Positions 11,791 through 36,059 of a DNA stretch of 64,000 nucleotides are shown piece by piece. The position numbers and the translations under genes were made by a program. The DNA comes from Mytilus californianus (lineage: Eukaryota; Mollusca; Bivalvia; Mytilida; Mytilidae): positions 74,553,955-74,617,954 of the forward strand of contig NW_026262581.1 of the NCBI RefSeq assembly GCF_021869535.1. The letters are read 5' to 3'. Each line of letters begins with the position of its first letter. Position 1 is the stretch's first letter. Under the pieces are notes generated by a model. The model searched no databases. It saw only the letters and a list, made by a program, of their open reading frames with translations, and had not been told where the DNA came from.

Positions 11791-12597
11791 TTCTCTAATT
11801 CTATGGAAATGTATCCCTTTCCGAACCCATTGTATAAAAAAATTTAATCAACGTGTGGATGCCAGTGATCTCAGAAGATGATTGGATGAGTTTAAGGGTC
11901 ATAACCTTTCTCAGCTCACTGGATGCATCAAAATATGCTAACAGGTGTTAATGACAACTTTATGGAAAGTGGAAGGCACTCGAAGGGGATTTTAGTTTAG
12001 CAAAAAAGGAAAATTTATTTTTTAATCATTAGAGAAACAGATTCTTACATAGTTACTCGTGGATTATCGGCTCGGACTTTAAAATTGATAATTTAACTAT
12101 CTCGATTGGATAAATCCGATAATCCACTGGTATCAATGTAAGAATCTATATTTCTCTAATTCTTTGGCAATTTAACCCTTTCTCGACGCATTGTATAAAA
12201 AGTGTAATCAACATGTGGTTGCTGATGATCTCAAAAGATGATTGGCTGAGTTCAAGGGTCATAACTTTTATCAGCTCACTGGATGAATCGAAATGTGCTA
12301 ACAGGTGTTAGAGAAATTGACAACTTTGTGGTATGTTGAAGGCACTCAAAGGGGATTGTGGTTTATCAAAAATGATAATTCATTTGATAATCATTAGAGA
12401 AACAGATTCTTACATAGTTACTCGTGGATTATCGAATTTATCCAATCTCAATAGTTAAACTATCAAATTTAAAGTCCTCTTGATAGTTGAATTATCAATT
12501 TTAAAGTCCTCGCCAAAGCTCGGACTTTAAAATTCGATAATTTAACTATCTAGAAGAATAAATCAAATAATCCACGGGTACCAATGTAAGAATCTAT
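11791..12597. repeat. tandem pair of palindrome-bearing units (about 361 bp period)
   Basis: Unit 1 (11791-12151) and unit 2 (12152-12597) start with TTCTCTAATTCTNTGG and share the block ending CTAACAGGTGTTA. Each ends in an inverted repeat: 12026-12161 and 12393-12597, with arms ATTAGAGAAACAGATTCTTA and its complement, then TGGATTATCG against CGATAATCCA. The second palindrome has a longer, rearranged interior. No coding content is seen. Confidence 0.75.
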
Positions 12598-13127
12598 ATA
12601 TATATATATATAACATGATAATTCATTTTTCACACAGGTTTTGTTTAATAAAAAGTTCATAGAAAGCTAAGCAACAGTCTTACGAAAAAAAATGATTAAT
12701 TTAGTTTTTATGTTGAATTTTGTGGGTGTTGTTTAACCTATCAAACTCTATGATGTTTTATACATAATGGTCTTGTCTCTTACGTAGTCACGAATAAGAT
12801 TTACGCCAAGGCTCGGACTTTAAAATTCTTACTAAGTCGGGATCTTTTTTTATGTCTACATTAACATCTTTCTGGCAAAATGACTTCGAGCAACTCAATG
12901 TTGATGATTATGGATCTTCATGAGGCGATATCAAAATGGTCTTTAATTGTAAGATTTCGTATTCTTTCATATAGAGGCAGCGTTTTGGGTAAAAGAGAAT
13001 TAGTAAAGACAATATCGGTGTTTGTCTGTTCGTCGTTTTTATTATAGGCCAAGGTGTTTTGTGTTTTATTGGACTCCTGAATTTTGATTTTCCCCTTGGT
13101 ACAATCTCTCTCTGTTCTTAGATATAT
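12598..13127. other. no gene; TA tract and palindrome half
   Basis: Begins in a (TA)n tract that starts at about 12596. A single half of the 12-kb palindrome family (GCTCGGACTTTAAAATTCTTA) lies near 12810-12830. Nothing else is recognised. Confidence 0.4.
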
Positions 13128-13135
13128 GTTAAATG
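13128..13135. repeat. target-site duplication, left
   Basis: GTTAAATG directly before the MULE element, repeated exactly at 15173-15180 directly after it. Eight to ten bp is the usual MULE target duplication size. Confidence 0.75.
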
Positions 13136-13258
13136 GGGCGACCTACATTTGCGCGGATTTGAAAATGACAAGCATTACATTTGCGCGGAGAAATGGCATT
13201 ACGTTTGGCGAATTAACCTGATTTACCTGAGTTTTTTTACCTGTAATTTGTTTTTCGA

Positions 13259-14233
13259 TTATTGTTTTGAACATAAATTGGCGATCATACCACGTCTTCT
13301 TATTTCACATATTGATAAACATATATTAGACAAGTCTTTATTTTGAAATATCAGAAATTGCTGAACGGTAAACTGATTTTTCTCTTTGTCTGTGCGTTTT
13401 ACAAGGGATTGGTTATCGCTGCCGCGAATTTTAATGTAAGTAGTCGCCTGAACTTGTAGAATAATTTCAACGAAAGTGTAGATGGCTGGATGAGTTGAAT
13501 AAAACTGTTCATTGTAATGACTATGAAAAGACTCTGGCCTATTGTTGGTACGTTTTGTTTCTTCATTAGGCACAGCCGTCCACATTGATGGTGGAAATTT
13601 TGACTCGCTGGTAACGTAATTTTCTACTAAGTAGTCGGCAAATTTGTTGCAATTTTCATTTACAGGAGCATTTGCCATTATATCTTCTGCAAAACTGTCC
13701 TCAACTTCCTCTGCCTGAAGAAATGGCAATCCAAAAATCTTGGTTAAACATTTTCCTAACTCAATTGACTTATCTTTGTACTCATTGGCTATGCCTAAAT
13801 TTTGTATTTTTCGAAACCAGGCCTGTCCAAGATGAAAACGACAACCTTTGATTGTTGTATTTGGATACATTCTTCGAACCGTATTATGCATTGACAATTC
13901 AAAATCAACATTTACAGATGTAGGGTTGAATACTAGATTTCTGTCAGCGCAAAGCTGGTTAACTGCTGTCCAGAAATTAGTGTAAGTGATCTCATGTTTT
14001 GACGGAAGCAAAGCAAAAAGTAAAGGAACGTAGTTTCCGTTTCTGCATCAATAGATAGAATACAATTGATAAAAGAATTTGGGACAATACTTGAATGTTC
14101 CATCAATAAAGATTTCATCAGTCGAATCACATAAAAATGTGAGATTTGAATCACATGTGAAAATCACGATCCCATCATTAGAGTTATTGTACTGAAGGAA
14201 GGTTTCATCTAAAATAATATGAAATATTATCAT
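13259..14233 (-). pseudogene. MULE transposase, one in-frame stop
   Basis: The catalytic core of a Mutator-like DDE transposase, which cuts and pastes the element by its inverted ends. Reading on the minus strand: FIDGTFKYCPKFFYQLY holds the first catalytic Asp, then a TGA at 14048-14050 where homologues most likely have another residue, then GNYVPLLFALLPSKHEITYT, VNVDFELSM with the second Asp, GCRFHLGQAWFRKIQ (a typical MULE motif), and NNRPESFHSHYN. The two open pieces (186 and 753 bp) are in the same frame, so a single nonsense change separates them. An acceptor-like ..TTTTAG lies just upstream of DETFLQY near 14215, so an upstream exon with a zinc finger could have existed. None is seen. 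Confidence 0.8.
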
Positions 14234-14460
14234 TTTTTTAATGCTATTCCTTTTAAAGATATATATGAAACAACAAGCGGAACATGTTTGCTTTATTGTA
14301 ATGAAGATATGTCACATTTGGTCTGAAACAATCTAATGGCATCTTATAGGAGTAAGTGCCTCTGAAATGTCCAATTATAAGATTAATTGATTATTACTTC
14401 AACTTGGTTCATTATAAAGCCATATGATCTTTTACCAAAGGTTGGATGACATATGACCTT

Positions 14461-14860
14461 GAAAAATGACAACCGGAAGTGACCTTGAGAAAACAGGAAG
14501 AAGTCATTTTTGCACTTTCTTCTTCGAAAAGTACTCGGAATCCATATATTTAGTAATTTTAATACATTAACTTATCACTGAAGACTAGAAATGACTTTCG
14601 ATAAACCGAAAGGGGCCAATTGTCTCCTGTTTTACAAGCAAAAGTATATAGAAACTATATATTTTTGGAATCAGTGTGAAAGAAACTTTTATATGAGACC
14701 GGAAGTGACATTTACTTCACCGGAAGTAGCTAATTATCTCTCTTATTTCACTCAGAAGTATATAGAAACCACTTATTTATCGCATCAGTATGAAGAAACT
14801 GATGATAAGATGCCAATTTTAACTTTGAGTAAACACGAACTAGCTTCTTTTCGATAAATT
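14461..14860 (+). repeat. degenerate tandem units around CCGGAAGT inside the MULE
   Basis: Related segments of roughly 105-120 bp start near 14473, 14592 and 14697. They share CCGGAAGTGAC-like starts, a CTCYTRTTT block and AAAAGTATATAGAAACTA-like ends. An 88-codon plus-strand frame (14591-14857) runs across them and so contains two similar halves (QKYIETIYFWNQCE and QKYIETTYLSHQYE). No family is recognised. Confidence 0.5.
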
Positions 14861-15049
14861 TTTAAATTACTGTGGAAAGACCTTCAATTGTTCTGTGAAC
14901 AATTGGTTTTTAATTTAATTTTTTTTTAATTTTTATTAAGTAAATTTGTTCAAAATAATTTCAGTTTATTCTAAATATATTAGAGTAAATTTTGTCTTTT
15001 TTTTTATAAAAAAGTTATGGATTTATTTTTCATATGTTTTGTATAAATC

Positions 15050-15172
15050 TGCGCAAATGTGTAACTTTTCAAAAGGTAAATTTCGCGCAAACGTAATGCA
15101 TTTTGTCGCGCAAACGTGCATTTTTTTTTCTCGCGCAAATGTAGGACGAATTCGCGCAAACGTAACGCGCCG
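15050..15172. repeat. subterminal iterated motif, right MULE end
   Basis: Copies of CGCGCAAAYGTA occur near 15084-15097, 15109-15119, 15131-15144 and 15152-15165. Their complements recur at the left end (about 13142-13155, 13165-13178 and 13189-13200). They are likely transposase binding sites (inference). Confidence 0.7.
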
Positions 15173-15180
15173 GTTAAATG
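15173..15180. repeat. target-site duplication, right
   Basis: GTTAAATG, identical to 13128-13135 on the other side of the MULE element. Confidence 0.75.
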
Positions 15181-18100
15181 CATGGGTCGTGAAATAGGCT
15201 TTATTATACTTTCACCTCTTTATACCTTATAAAACAGGCACAGTAAATTTGTTTTTAAAAGAAAATACTTTGTGTAAATCTAAAATTGATGATATCGCAT
15301 TCGCAATAAACCAAATAAAAACGATTCCTCATTTGAAATTTACCAAGAAGATGATCACTTAACAACAATGTATTATACTTATTTTTACCTTAATCAAGAT
15401 GGCAAACATATTCAGGTGTGATACGTTGGACTACATGTAAAAGAAAATTATGCTAGTTTAATCAATAGTTATAGGGATAATTATATAAAAAAATAAGTCA
15501 AAAACCACCGAGAAAGATTAAAGAGATATGATCATCGCGAAATCTCGCTGTCTCGTTCTTTGGCCTTTGGTGGTTAAATCAGTTTAATTATCAAATCTCG
15601 TTGTTGTTAGGCATATAAATGTTAGTAAAAAGAAAATAGTCTTTATTAGCGAAAATAGTAATCTTTAATCTTTTTTCCAAATTATAATTGACAAAATCGA
15701 TATAATATAATAAGGACATAAGCTTTTGACTGTAGGTTTATGTACATTTGTCATGTTAAACCAATTATTGTATATTGAAACCTGTAGTCTGAAAACCTGC
15801 ATACTATGAGGTCTTTTTCGTCTCTAAGTGTAGTTGACGATTCTTAACCGCCATTTTGATTTTACAATTTAGAGTAGTGATGAGACTATTACCGGTAATT
15901 GTGGAATTATAAAAACTGGTGAACGCTCCTTCTCCAACACTTTATTTCCCAAAACTTTCACACGTAGTGAAATGTATTTTGTCCGGCACCAAACTATAAC
16001 GGAAATATAATTTTACCGTTATGGGACCTCAATTTTTTTAAAACTATTGCTTCAAAATGACACGTTATGAATACTACTCCTGTAGAGCCAATTTGACCAA
16101 AACCTTTATTCATTGATATAAAAAGAAGATGGGGTATTATTGTCGATGAGAAGACATACACATAAAGATTATGTCGCAGAATCCATGTTTTTAGCTCTTA
16201 ACCTTACATAACATTTGTCAGTGTTCTAACAACACAACATCAGATAAAACTGTAGAAAATAATTAAAAGGGCTTGACTCGTCAGATCGATACAATTTAAA
16301 GCACACAAAAATTACAAAATACACGACACACCGATTTAACAGTAAGGTTGTTTTGGCCATTTTGACCTAGTGTTGCATAGACACCTTTTGAACACTTCTT
16401 CGAACCTCAATACCTTCATAAATGGTTTTTAATTAAGCGTTATTGTCTTTCCTATAATGCCATCTTGTAATTTTAACGCTGATATTAGTCATCGCTCAGT
16501 TTATCTTCACATAAAAACACCAAGACTTTAACAACAATCCATGCATTCAAAAAAGTGACCTTATTTTATGAGAGATAATTACGAAAGATTCAACCTTTCA
16601 TGGTAATGTAACCAGTGTAACTTTGTTACAAAGATAAGGTGTCATTAAGCATGGCATGGATAGATGTCGGGTAAATGAAAATGAAACAGAAACCCTACGA
16701 ATCAATTCAAATAACCAATTAGATATCTGAAATTCAACACAGTCTACAACAACAGATATATTTCTATACACTATGTCAATCTCAATTCCTCCCGAGTCAT
16801 GAATCTGAAATATTGTCAACAAATTGATAGTGACTATGAACGATTTGCCATCAACAATCATATTGACCGTCAATATTGTATACATGTACTAACATTTGTA
16901 AAATTGAAGGAAACATTAAATTTTTTTTTGGAAAAAAAACCCTTCTGGACAAAGGAACGCCAAGACCGTGCACGACCATATCAACACAGACATTGAAAAA
17001 AAACACGTCAAAGACAAAGACACACACAAACACGCAAAACATTCACACAAGAATAGCACTTATCCCATTGAAAAAAAAACTCTATTTGGCAATTGGCCGC
17101 AGTTATATTGGTCATGAAAAATTTAAAACAAATCTTGTGAAAATTGAAACAAGTAAATCACAATTGCGGTTTCAACAAAAGAAATATGTCCATGGTCATC
17201 TGTGAGGCAGATATTCAAAGAAAATAAACCAAAGCAGGATCTCTTCTGTAAAAGTTTTGAACAGATGAATAACTCAACAACGAGGAACCTTACCTTCAGT
17301 AGTCCGTGTAAGCTGAAACCATCTATCAAGACAATCTTGTGATGAAACTGAAGTTCTGGAATATGATATCAATACAGATATATATTAGCAATATAGAAGT
17401 GCTGCTGGAAAGTGTCCTTATTTAAAAAGAATGTTTGCAGTAGGAAAATAACAGTTATCTCTTTTGTCAAAAGAAGTCGAAAAAGATAAACAACATCATT
17501 ATCAAAAGTAAAAAAGATGAAGAGTCTTAAAGTTCTAAAAACACCAAATAAAGAAGCTAAAGGTGGAGCAGCATGAAACCGGAATAAAAGGGTGAACACA
17601 GACAGCGTAAGCAACGTACATGCTCAAGAAGTGGCATACGTCTTAAACACAAGTACAACTCTGGTAACAGTTCAATATCGGTGGTACTCATATACGAGCA
17701 AAGGTAAACGTGATTATGGTAGGCTAAATAGAGGTCGATCAATTTAAAACGTATCCAAACGGAGATCAAACTTGGAAACTTTGGGGCAACTGATTAATTT
17801 GCATTTGGTTTAGGTTTTCTTCAGTTTCATATTTCGTAGTATCCTTTAGTGAAACATCGTAGAAGATGTGTAGTAGCTGCAATTCTGAGGTACATGACAC
17901 TGATTGGTTTAACAAATAAATGCCCAAGTCCAATTATGTTGCATCTGGAACATAACCGGTTTTTTTTTAGCAACACAGAATATAGAATAAGTTTAAGACA
18001 ATACACTTGAGATTTCCAACGTTTCTCGAGATAAGGTTATGCAAGATTTATAAATGAAGCGAAAACATCTCTTTCTTGGTAAAGGAAAAACCCATACAAA

Positions 18101-18955
18101 AGACATGCTTTGGATGTCTTATTTCTGTCATTTATTGTGTGATGTCTTACTGTCTTCGTGTCATTTCCCCACATCCGTTCTTATCCTTGGTTCAGTAACC
18201 TTGCAGTAAGCAGCCACGGATTGTCAAGGAAAACTTGATAGGAAACGCACGTTGATGTATAGTATCAACAGGGAGACACATACTTCATGTATTGCTGGTA
18301 TGTTGCTATAATAACTTTGAATGCTCACAATGGGAATATTTCATCTCCTTTTTCGTTGAGTTCCGTTCTAAAATATATAGATATTATTATATAAAAATAA
18401 TAAAATAAAAAGATGAAATACGGATTCATTTTATATCACCGTCAACCAAACTCCAAACACTGTTAAGTTCCGCCGTTGCTGTAAACAAAGAGATGGTATG
18501 CGGATGCAAGTTCTGATAAGTGATCACCTTACTACATTTATATTCGTAAACAAACAAAACATTCAGTAATTGAATTCAGATGGTCAGAGATCAAATATAA
18601 AAAACAATGAGGAATGTACAGTACAAAATAGGGAAATTTAAAGATTTTATTGTCAAATATCTTTTTCTATGTAAAAGTCTTCCACAAAATGTTAGGCAAG
18701 AAAACCACACACTTGTTTGTTTTTTTTTTTGTTTTTTTTGGAACAGAAATTTGTTATTCAAGGTACTTGACATTATCTATTAAATGACTGTAATGTTAAA
18801 AGACTTGGATCGCCATACTTTGATAGTTTTCGATTATTAATTTTATCTTAAATTTCATAAAGACTAGAAGAAATATTATTTTTAGCCTTTCGCATTTTTC
18901 TTCTGAAATATATATTCAGAAAAGAATCATTATAGTCCTGAAAATTTAAATTAAA
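15181..18955. other. no gene recognised
   Basis: AT-rich DNA with open frames of up to 109 codons (16876-17205) on both strands. These overlap each other, are lysine/phenylalanine-rich and show no motif. Upstream non-coding exons and the promoter of the SLC17 gene should lie here or nearby but cannot be located by eye. Confidence 0.45.
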
Positions 18956-19225
18956 GGTTTAGAAATGAACCTTACGGTCATGTTTTAATACGAGGTTTAT
19001 TATAAATTTCTAAGCAACACAAGGTTATCAATTTCTCAAAAGGAACCAAAATATCGTCCATCATCTCAAATCAATCGAAAGAATATTGTATCTTCATCAA
19101 CGACTCTTCCTGCTTACGGCAATTGTCTGAGCAGAAGTGAGAAAATTGGTTAAAACATTCAATACTTAAAACAAAGTTTCTTCATAAATGCATCAATCTT
19201 GCTGATTACTTTTGGAAGTAAGTCC
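18956..19225 (+). mobile_element. Naiad element fragment (linker/RT start)
   Basis: Readings EPYGHVL, then about 60 bp later a block corresponding to the KKGPKYRPPSKINW region (nucleotides GGAACCAAAATATCGTCCA against GGGACCAAAATATCGTCCA at 3479-3497). This matches 3400-3620 at nucleotide level. Heavily decayed. It lies 400 bp upstream of the first SLC17 coding exon. Confidence 0.65.
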
Positions 19226-19617
19226 ATGTTCTTCTAAAACAGTATAAAGAATGAACTGGGAGGCAGGTGATATAGTTGAGGCGAAAGAGTATTATATCTA
19301 CATTGCATGTGTACTTTTCATATTTGTACTTGAGATTTGAGGTGCAAATAACAATAAATGCGAAAGAGCACGGGATTATGACAAAAACAAATGAGAAATA
19401 TAAGTGTGGTCATCTGTAGAACAGTTTCATGTATTCTACAACGGTTAATCAGGTGATAATGGTTAATTTTTACCAATGTATTTAGTATGTATGTGATTCA
19501 AGATTTGTTCTCATTAAGGCGATTTCACAAGACCAGCTGTAAGTTTTTTTTTAATTCATAATAGGCAACAGATGATATTTTTTCAAATGCAATTTGTCAA
19601 TATTTATTGTTACAGAA

Positions 19618-31975
<12,358 letters not shown>

Positions 31976-32250
31976 TTTTGAATAACGCATTGTTATTGAT
32001 TAATATGCTTGTAAAATGAACAAATCAGCGTTTTCTGTGATATATCATATTTTTCTATGTGTTGCTGATTTATAGTATGTTTTTTTTTATAACTTTATAA
32101 TGCGACTCCAAGGTTTGATATGTCACATAATGATATTGTGCTGTTGTTGTTAGTCTTTCCACGATAACTTTGATAATCGATATTTATGAACGTATCAGGG
32201 ATGATGTCTGCTGTCTTTGGCATCTAAATTTTGTGATTAATGTTTTTTTT

Positions 32251-32256
32251 AATAAA
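32251..32256 (+). terminator. poly(A) signal, copy A
   Basis: AATAAA 276 bp after the stop codon. The homologous position in copy B reads ATTAAA (43655-43660). Confidence 0.5.
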
Positions 32257-32259
32257 TTA

Positions 32260-33961
32260 TATTACAGTTAATTTCAGCTTTTTTTTTTTTATTAAACTGA
32301 TAAAATAAGAGTTCCAGTGGAATTTTTATATTTATATTGCATTTATAAGGGTTTAAAGGAGGATATTCCGTTTTGAGAGGATTTTTCATACAATTTTTCA
32401 TGAGAATTGTTTTCAATGATTGAAAATAGAATGTTTACTGGTAGCCCCAGCTTTAAAATGAGTTGAAGATTTAAAAAAAAAACCAGTGTGTATTTTTGGT
32501 GAAAGTTGTCTTTAAAGACGGTAGGTTTGAGTAGGAAAAGTTAGACTGTAATGTTGCCTTAAATGCTGAGATTGAATTGTTTGTTTCTTGACTCTATCAA
32601 TGCTATAGACAAGATAAGTGTTCAATATACAATACAAACACTGAATGATTCTTAAAATTTGCATTGTTTTGAACGCATGTAATACTTACACAACAACTTT
32701 ACAAAAGATCTTCATTGAAGTTTGCCCGGTTGTGCAGATTCATTTTGAAGCAATCGCGGCAATTACTTTAAAATCTCCATCTTTTTTTTAATGTGAACTT
32801 TCAAAACAAACAAAAATAAATTTACATTATGGATATTTAGTTAAGATAACATTAGACTCTTTACATCTATGTACGAGCAGAGTAAGGGAATACGAAAATA
32901 TGTTGAATATTTAAGCACGCGCTGTAAAGCATAAAATTCGAGTTTGTTTACTTTTCTTTTATCGATATATTCGTATATGACAGTGTATCGTATTGCGTTT
33001 TGATGTACGGTGGGAATAGCTGCCCGACGATGTTGCATTAAGAATACACTACGACGTAATTAATTGTCAAAAAGAGAAACGGAATCCCTAGCATTTAAAA
33101 CACTAGGTTTTCTATTTCTAACTGAAAAATAAGCACAAGGAACCCGATTTGTTTTCTTTTGCAATCGACTATGTACTATTTCAGGAACAACATACCGAAA
33201 TTTCAAGAAAATATCAACGACAATTTTTTCTATTATATACATTTGTTTTGGCAAGAAATTCTCAACGGCTTTTTATTCATTTTTTTGTGTGTAAAAAATT
33301 TGTATCCCAAAAATTTTATCGCATTCAGACTTTTTCTGGGGGGACTTCCGTAAAGGCATTTAAGGTAAGGATCACCTTGGGCAAAAAAAACGGATGAAAT
33401 TTTATCTTTTCGTTTGAAATTTGTGTTTTTTTTTGCAAACTAGTGAGAAATGAAATTTTGTGTAACTATATATATATGCATGAAACATGCAAAACTTAAA
33501 CTTAAATATTTCGAAAAGTAAGCCATGAAGGAATATCTTTCTTTGCATATTTTAATAGTGCATATAAAAGGTTTACTCTGAGTGAAAAATTTTAAGGAAA
33601 AATCAATGAGATATTTTTTTCTGTATAAAAGTTAGAGTCTTTAGTTTTCTTACCCGTGTTTTGTAGTTCGTCGTTTTTCTTTTTGTCCATTGTATTGTTG
33701 GAATATTTTCAAATTATGATTTTTTAGCGTGCCTTTGGTATTTCCTGCCTCCTTTTTTTCATTTAAAACTGAAATAAGATATTTTCCTTAAGTGCATGGC
33801 GGAGCTCGAGAAATCCAAGGAAAATCACCTTAGAATGTATTTGTTTTTGCTGTGGTTGATTTAATGCATTGAATGTTTTACATGTGAATAGGCTACATTT
33901 ATTCATCAACATACTGACAAAGATATAATTCATAGATTACCGTAGCTTTATTTGTCAAAAC
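32260..33961. other. unit A, non-coding
   Basis: Downstream flank of SLC17, matching 43661-45363. Short open frames (64-82 codons) are seen in both copies on both strands with no motif. A fragment at 33640-33770 resembles a PLE 3' end. Confidence 0.5.
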
Positions 33962-34112
33962 CTTTTCGGAATTTTGGGTCCTCAATGCTCTTCAACCTCC
34001 TACTTTATTTGGCCTTTTATGCTTTTTTGATTCGAGCGTCACTGATGAGTCTTTTATAGACGAAACGCGCGTCTGGCGTACACAATTCTAATCCTGGTAT
34101 CTTTTATGAGTA
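33962..34112 (+). repeat. R4 arm, unit A
   Basis: Solo right arm of the R4 foldback: CCTACTTTATTTGGCC, TTCGAGCGTCACTGATGAG, GACGAAACGCGCGTCTGGCG (34059-34078). Same site as 45364-45533 in unit B, so it predates the duplication. Confidence 0.8.
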
Positions 34113-36059
34113 TATTCAAATACAAAATTAGTTTAATTACCGTTGTCACTTTAAATGTTATAAGTTCCTATTGAATATAAACTGTCCACTGTACGCACGT
34201 ATAGTGATATACTCAAAATAAAGGTTGGAGTTTGTGTGTAGTGTTATCTTTAAGGGTAGGAGTTAAGTGTGATTGGTTTATTTGTATGATGACGTAGACC
34301 GTGTATATTTACGCCAAAGATATTTAATTTTGGTGGTCAAATGAAATCAAATAGAATTTTTTTAAAGTCGGTAAAAAGCATACAATAAAGTAAAACATAA
34401 GCTCTTTAGAGCTTTTAAAACCGACATATCATAAACACAAAATTGTCGAAATTGAAAATTTAGAATTACTCAGTACTTTAAAGTGATCCCATGTCTAGGA
34501 AAAAATAACAATTGAAAAATATTTAATTTTTTCTCATTTCAATATTAACTTGAAGATTAAAAAATAAATTTACTTGTATTTTTTAGATAATTCGAAAAAA
34601 GTAAAATGGTTCATGTTGTAGATCAATTTCATTTCTTAACATTGATACAGAGTAATAAAGTATAAGTGAACTTTTACAGAACATTGCATTTTGTTTTTTT
34701 ACTACAAATGAATGCACATTTATACGGCTTCTTCAATTTCTCTTTAAAGAATGTGGTAAAAAAAATTTAAAAAAATCCGTCCATTTCAGGATTTTTCATT
34801 TTTTCACAAATTGAAACTTGAAATGCTAAGATAAAAATTACATTACCCTTTTTTAGTTTTCAACTCAAAAATAAAAAGAATACTCCTCTGTAAAACTTTT
34901 TTTCATTTTGAAACTTCTCGATCCAATTTAAAAAATAGTCCATAAAAAGTAAAATAACAAAAATACCGAACTCCAAGGAAAATTCAAATCGGAAAGTCCC
35001 TTATAAAATGGCAAAATCAAAATGTCAAACACATCAAACGAATGGAAAACAACTGTCATAGTCCTAACTTGGTACAGGCATCGTGGTTTAATTTTCATTT
35101 TTCGAAAATTTCACAAAAAAATGAAAATACTCCTCTGTGGAGCATTTTTACAATTTTTGAAATCGTTTGACTAAGATAAAAAAAAGTTTAATAAACGTAT
35201 TTCTACAGACCGTTTATATTACGCCAAAGATATTTTATTCTGGTGGTCGAAATTGAAAATTTAGAATAACCCAGTAATTTAAAGTGATCATATGACGTGC
35301 TTTTTGGTTTATTTATTTTTTTCTTGTCTTGTTTTTTTTTATATCAAATACGTTCATTTTTACATTCCCGGTTTCTTGTCATGTTCATGGTTTTGCTACT
35401 TTTAGCAGCACTTATTTATTTATTGTGTATTTGTTATTGACGAAAAGACTGTATACATGAACTCTTTATATTTCGACCGCATGATATATACAGTATAACC
35501 ATTGTAAAGTATGGGAAAACTACAAGTTATGCCATGTTTACTCAGGACAACTACAAGTTGGTCATCATACTATTCGCTCTTGGGGGATTTATTTATATAC
35601 TATGCACTGATATTTTTTAGTTAACTGCGTTACAATATTCAAATGAATACTGTTCACACAAAAAAAATGAAAAGAGGCAGTTTCTTCGTTTTTTTCAAAA
35701 CAATTTTTCAGGGAGATAGTACATTTTGTATATAAAAAACGAATGAAAAATATTTGATTATATGTTAACGTTCTTTTCGTCATAATTAATTTCATCGACA
35801 AATTGATTTTTATCGGTCCGATAAAATTCCTTTAAATACCCACCCATATTCATATAACCGTAGAATAATAAATGCACAGAACGTACAGATGTCTATTGAA
35901 TGATAAAAGCTGGATTACCAAAACAAAATGTAATCGTGTCAGATCGAAAACTTTTATGACTGCGACTATAATCAGAACTGTATAGAAGTTTAATCGAGAA
36001 GTTCCATGACCACGATAAATTTAGGGAAACATCATTTCGAGGAATAAATCGTTCTTTGT
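34113..36059. other. unit A, non-coding
   Basis: AT-rich, matches 45534-48660 except for unit B's extra 47041-47942 segment and its 288-bp tandem copy. Contains R5 at 34945-35080. Confidence 0.5.

Larger units (their letters stand above)
13136..15172 (-). mobile_element. MULE-type DNA transposon, 2037 bp
   Basis: The element has imperfect terminal inverted repeats: GGGCGACCTACATTTGCGCG at the left against the complement of the right end, 15 of 20 matching. It is flanked by 8-bp duplications. Both ends are built from several copies of TACRTTTGCGCG. Inside lies a minus-strand MULE transposase (13259-14233). The rest (14240-15050) has degenerate CCGGAAGT-containing repeats. With one stop codon in the transposase and no visible N-terminal DNA-binding domain, the copy is probably defective. 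Confidence 0.8.

Noticed and set aside
14048-14050. Selenocysteine reading of the TGA in the MULE transposase
   Set aside because: The position does not look like a cysteine column and a single nonsense mutation in a transposon copy is the simpler explanation.
16598-17769. Cluster of overlapping frames of 60-109 codons on both strands
   Set aside because: They overlap antisense, have low-complexity composition and no recognisable family. At most an unidentified minus-strand donor-like CTGAAG|GTAAGG lies near 17290.
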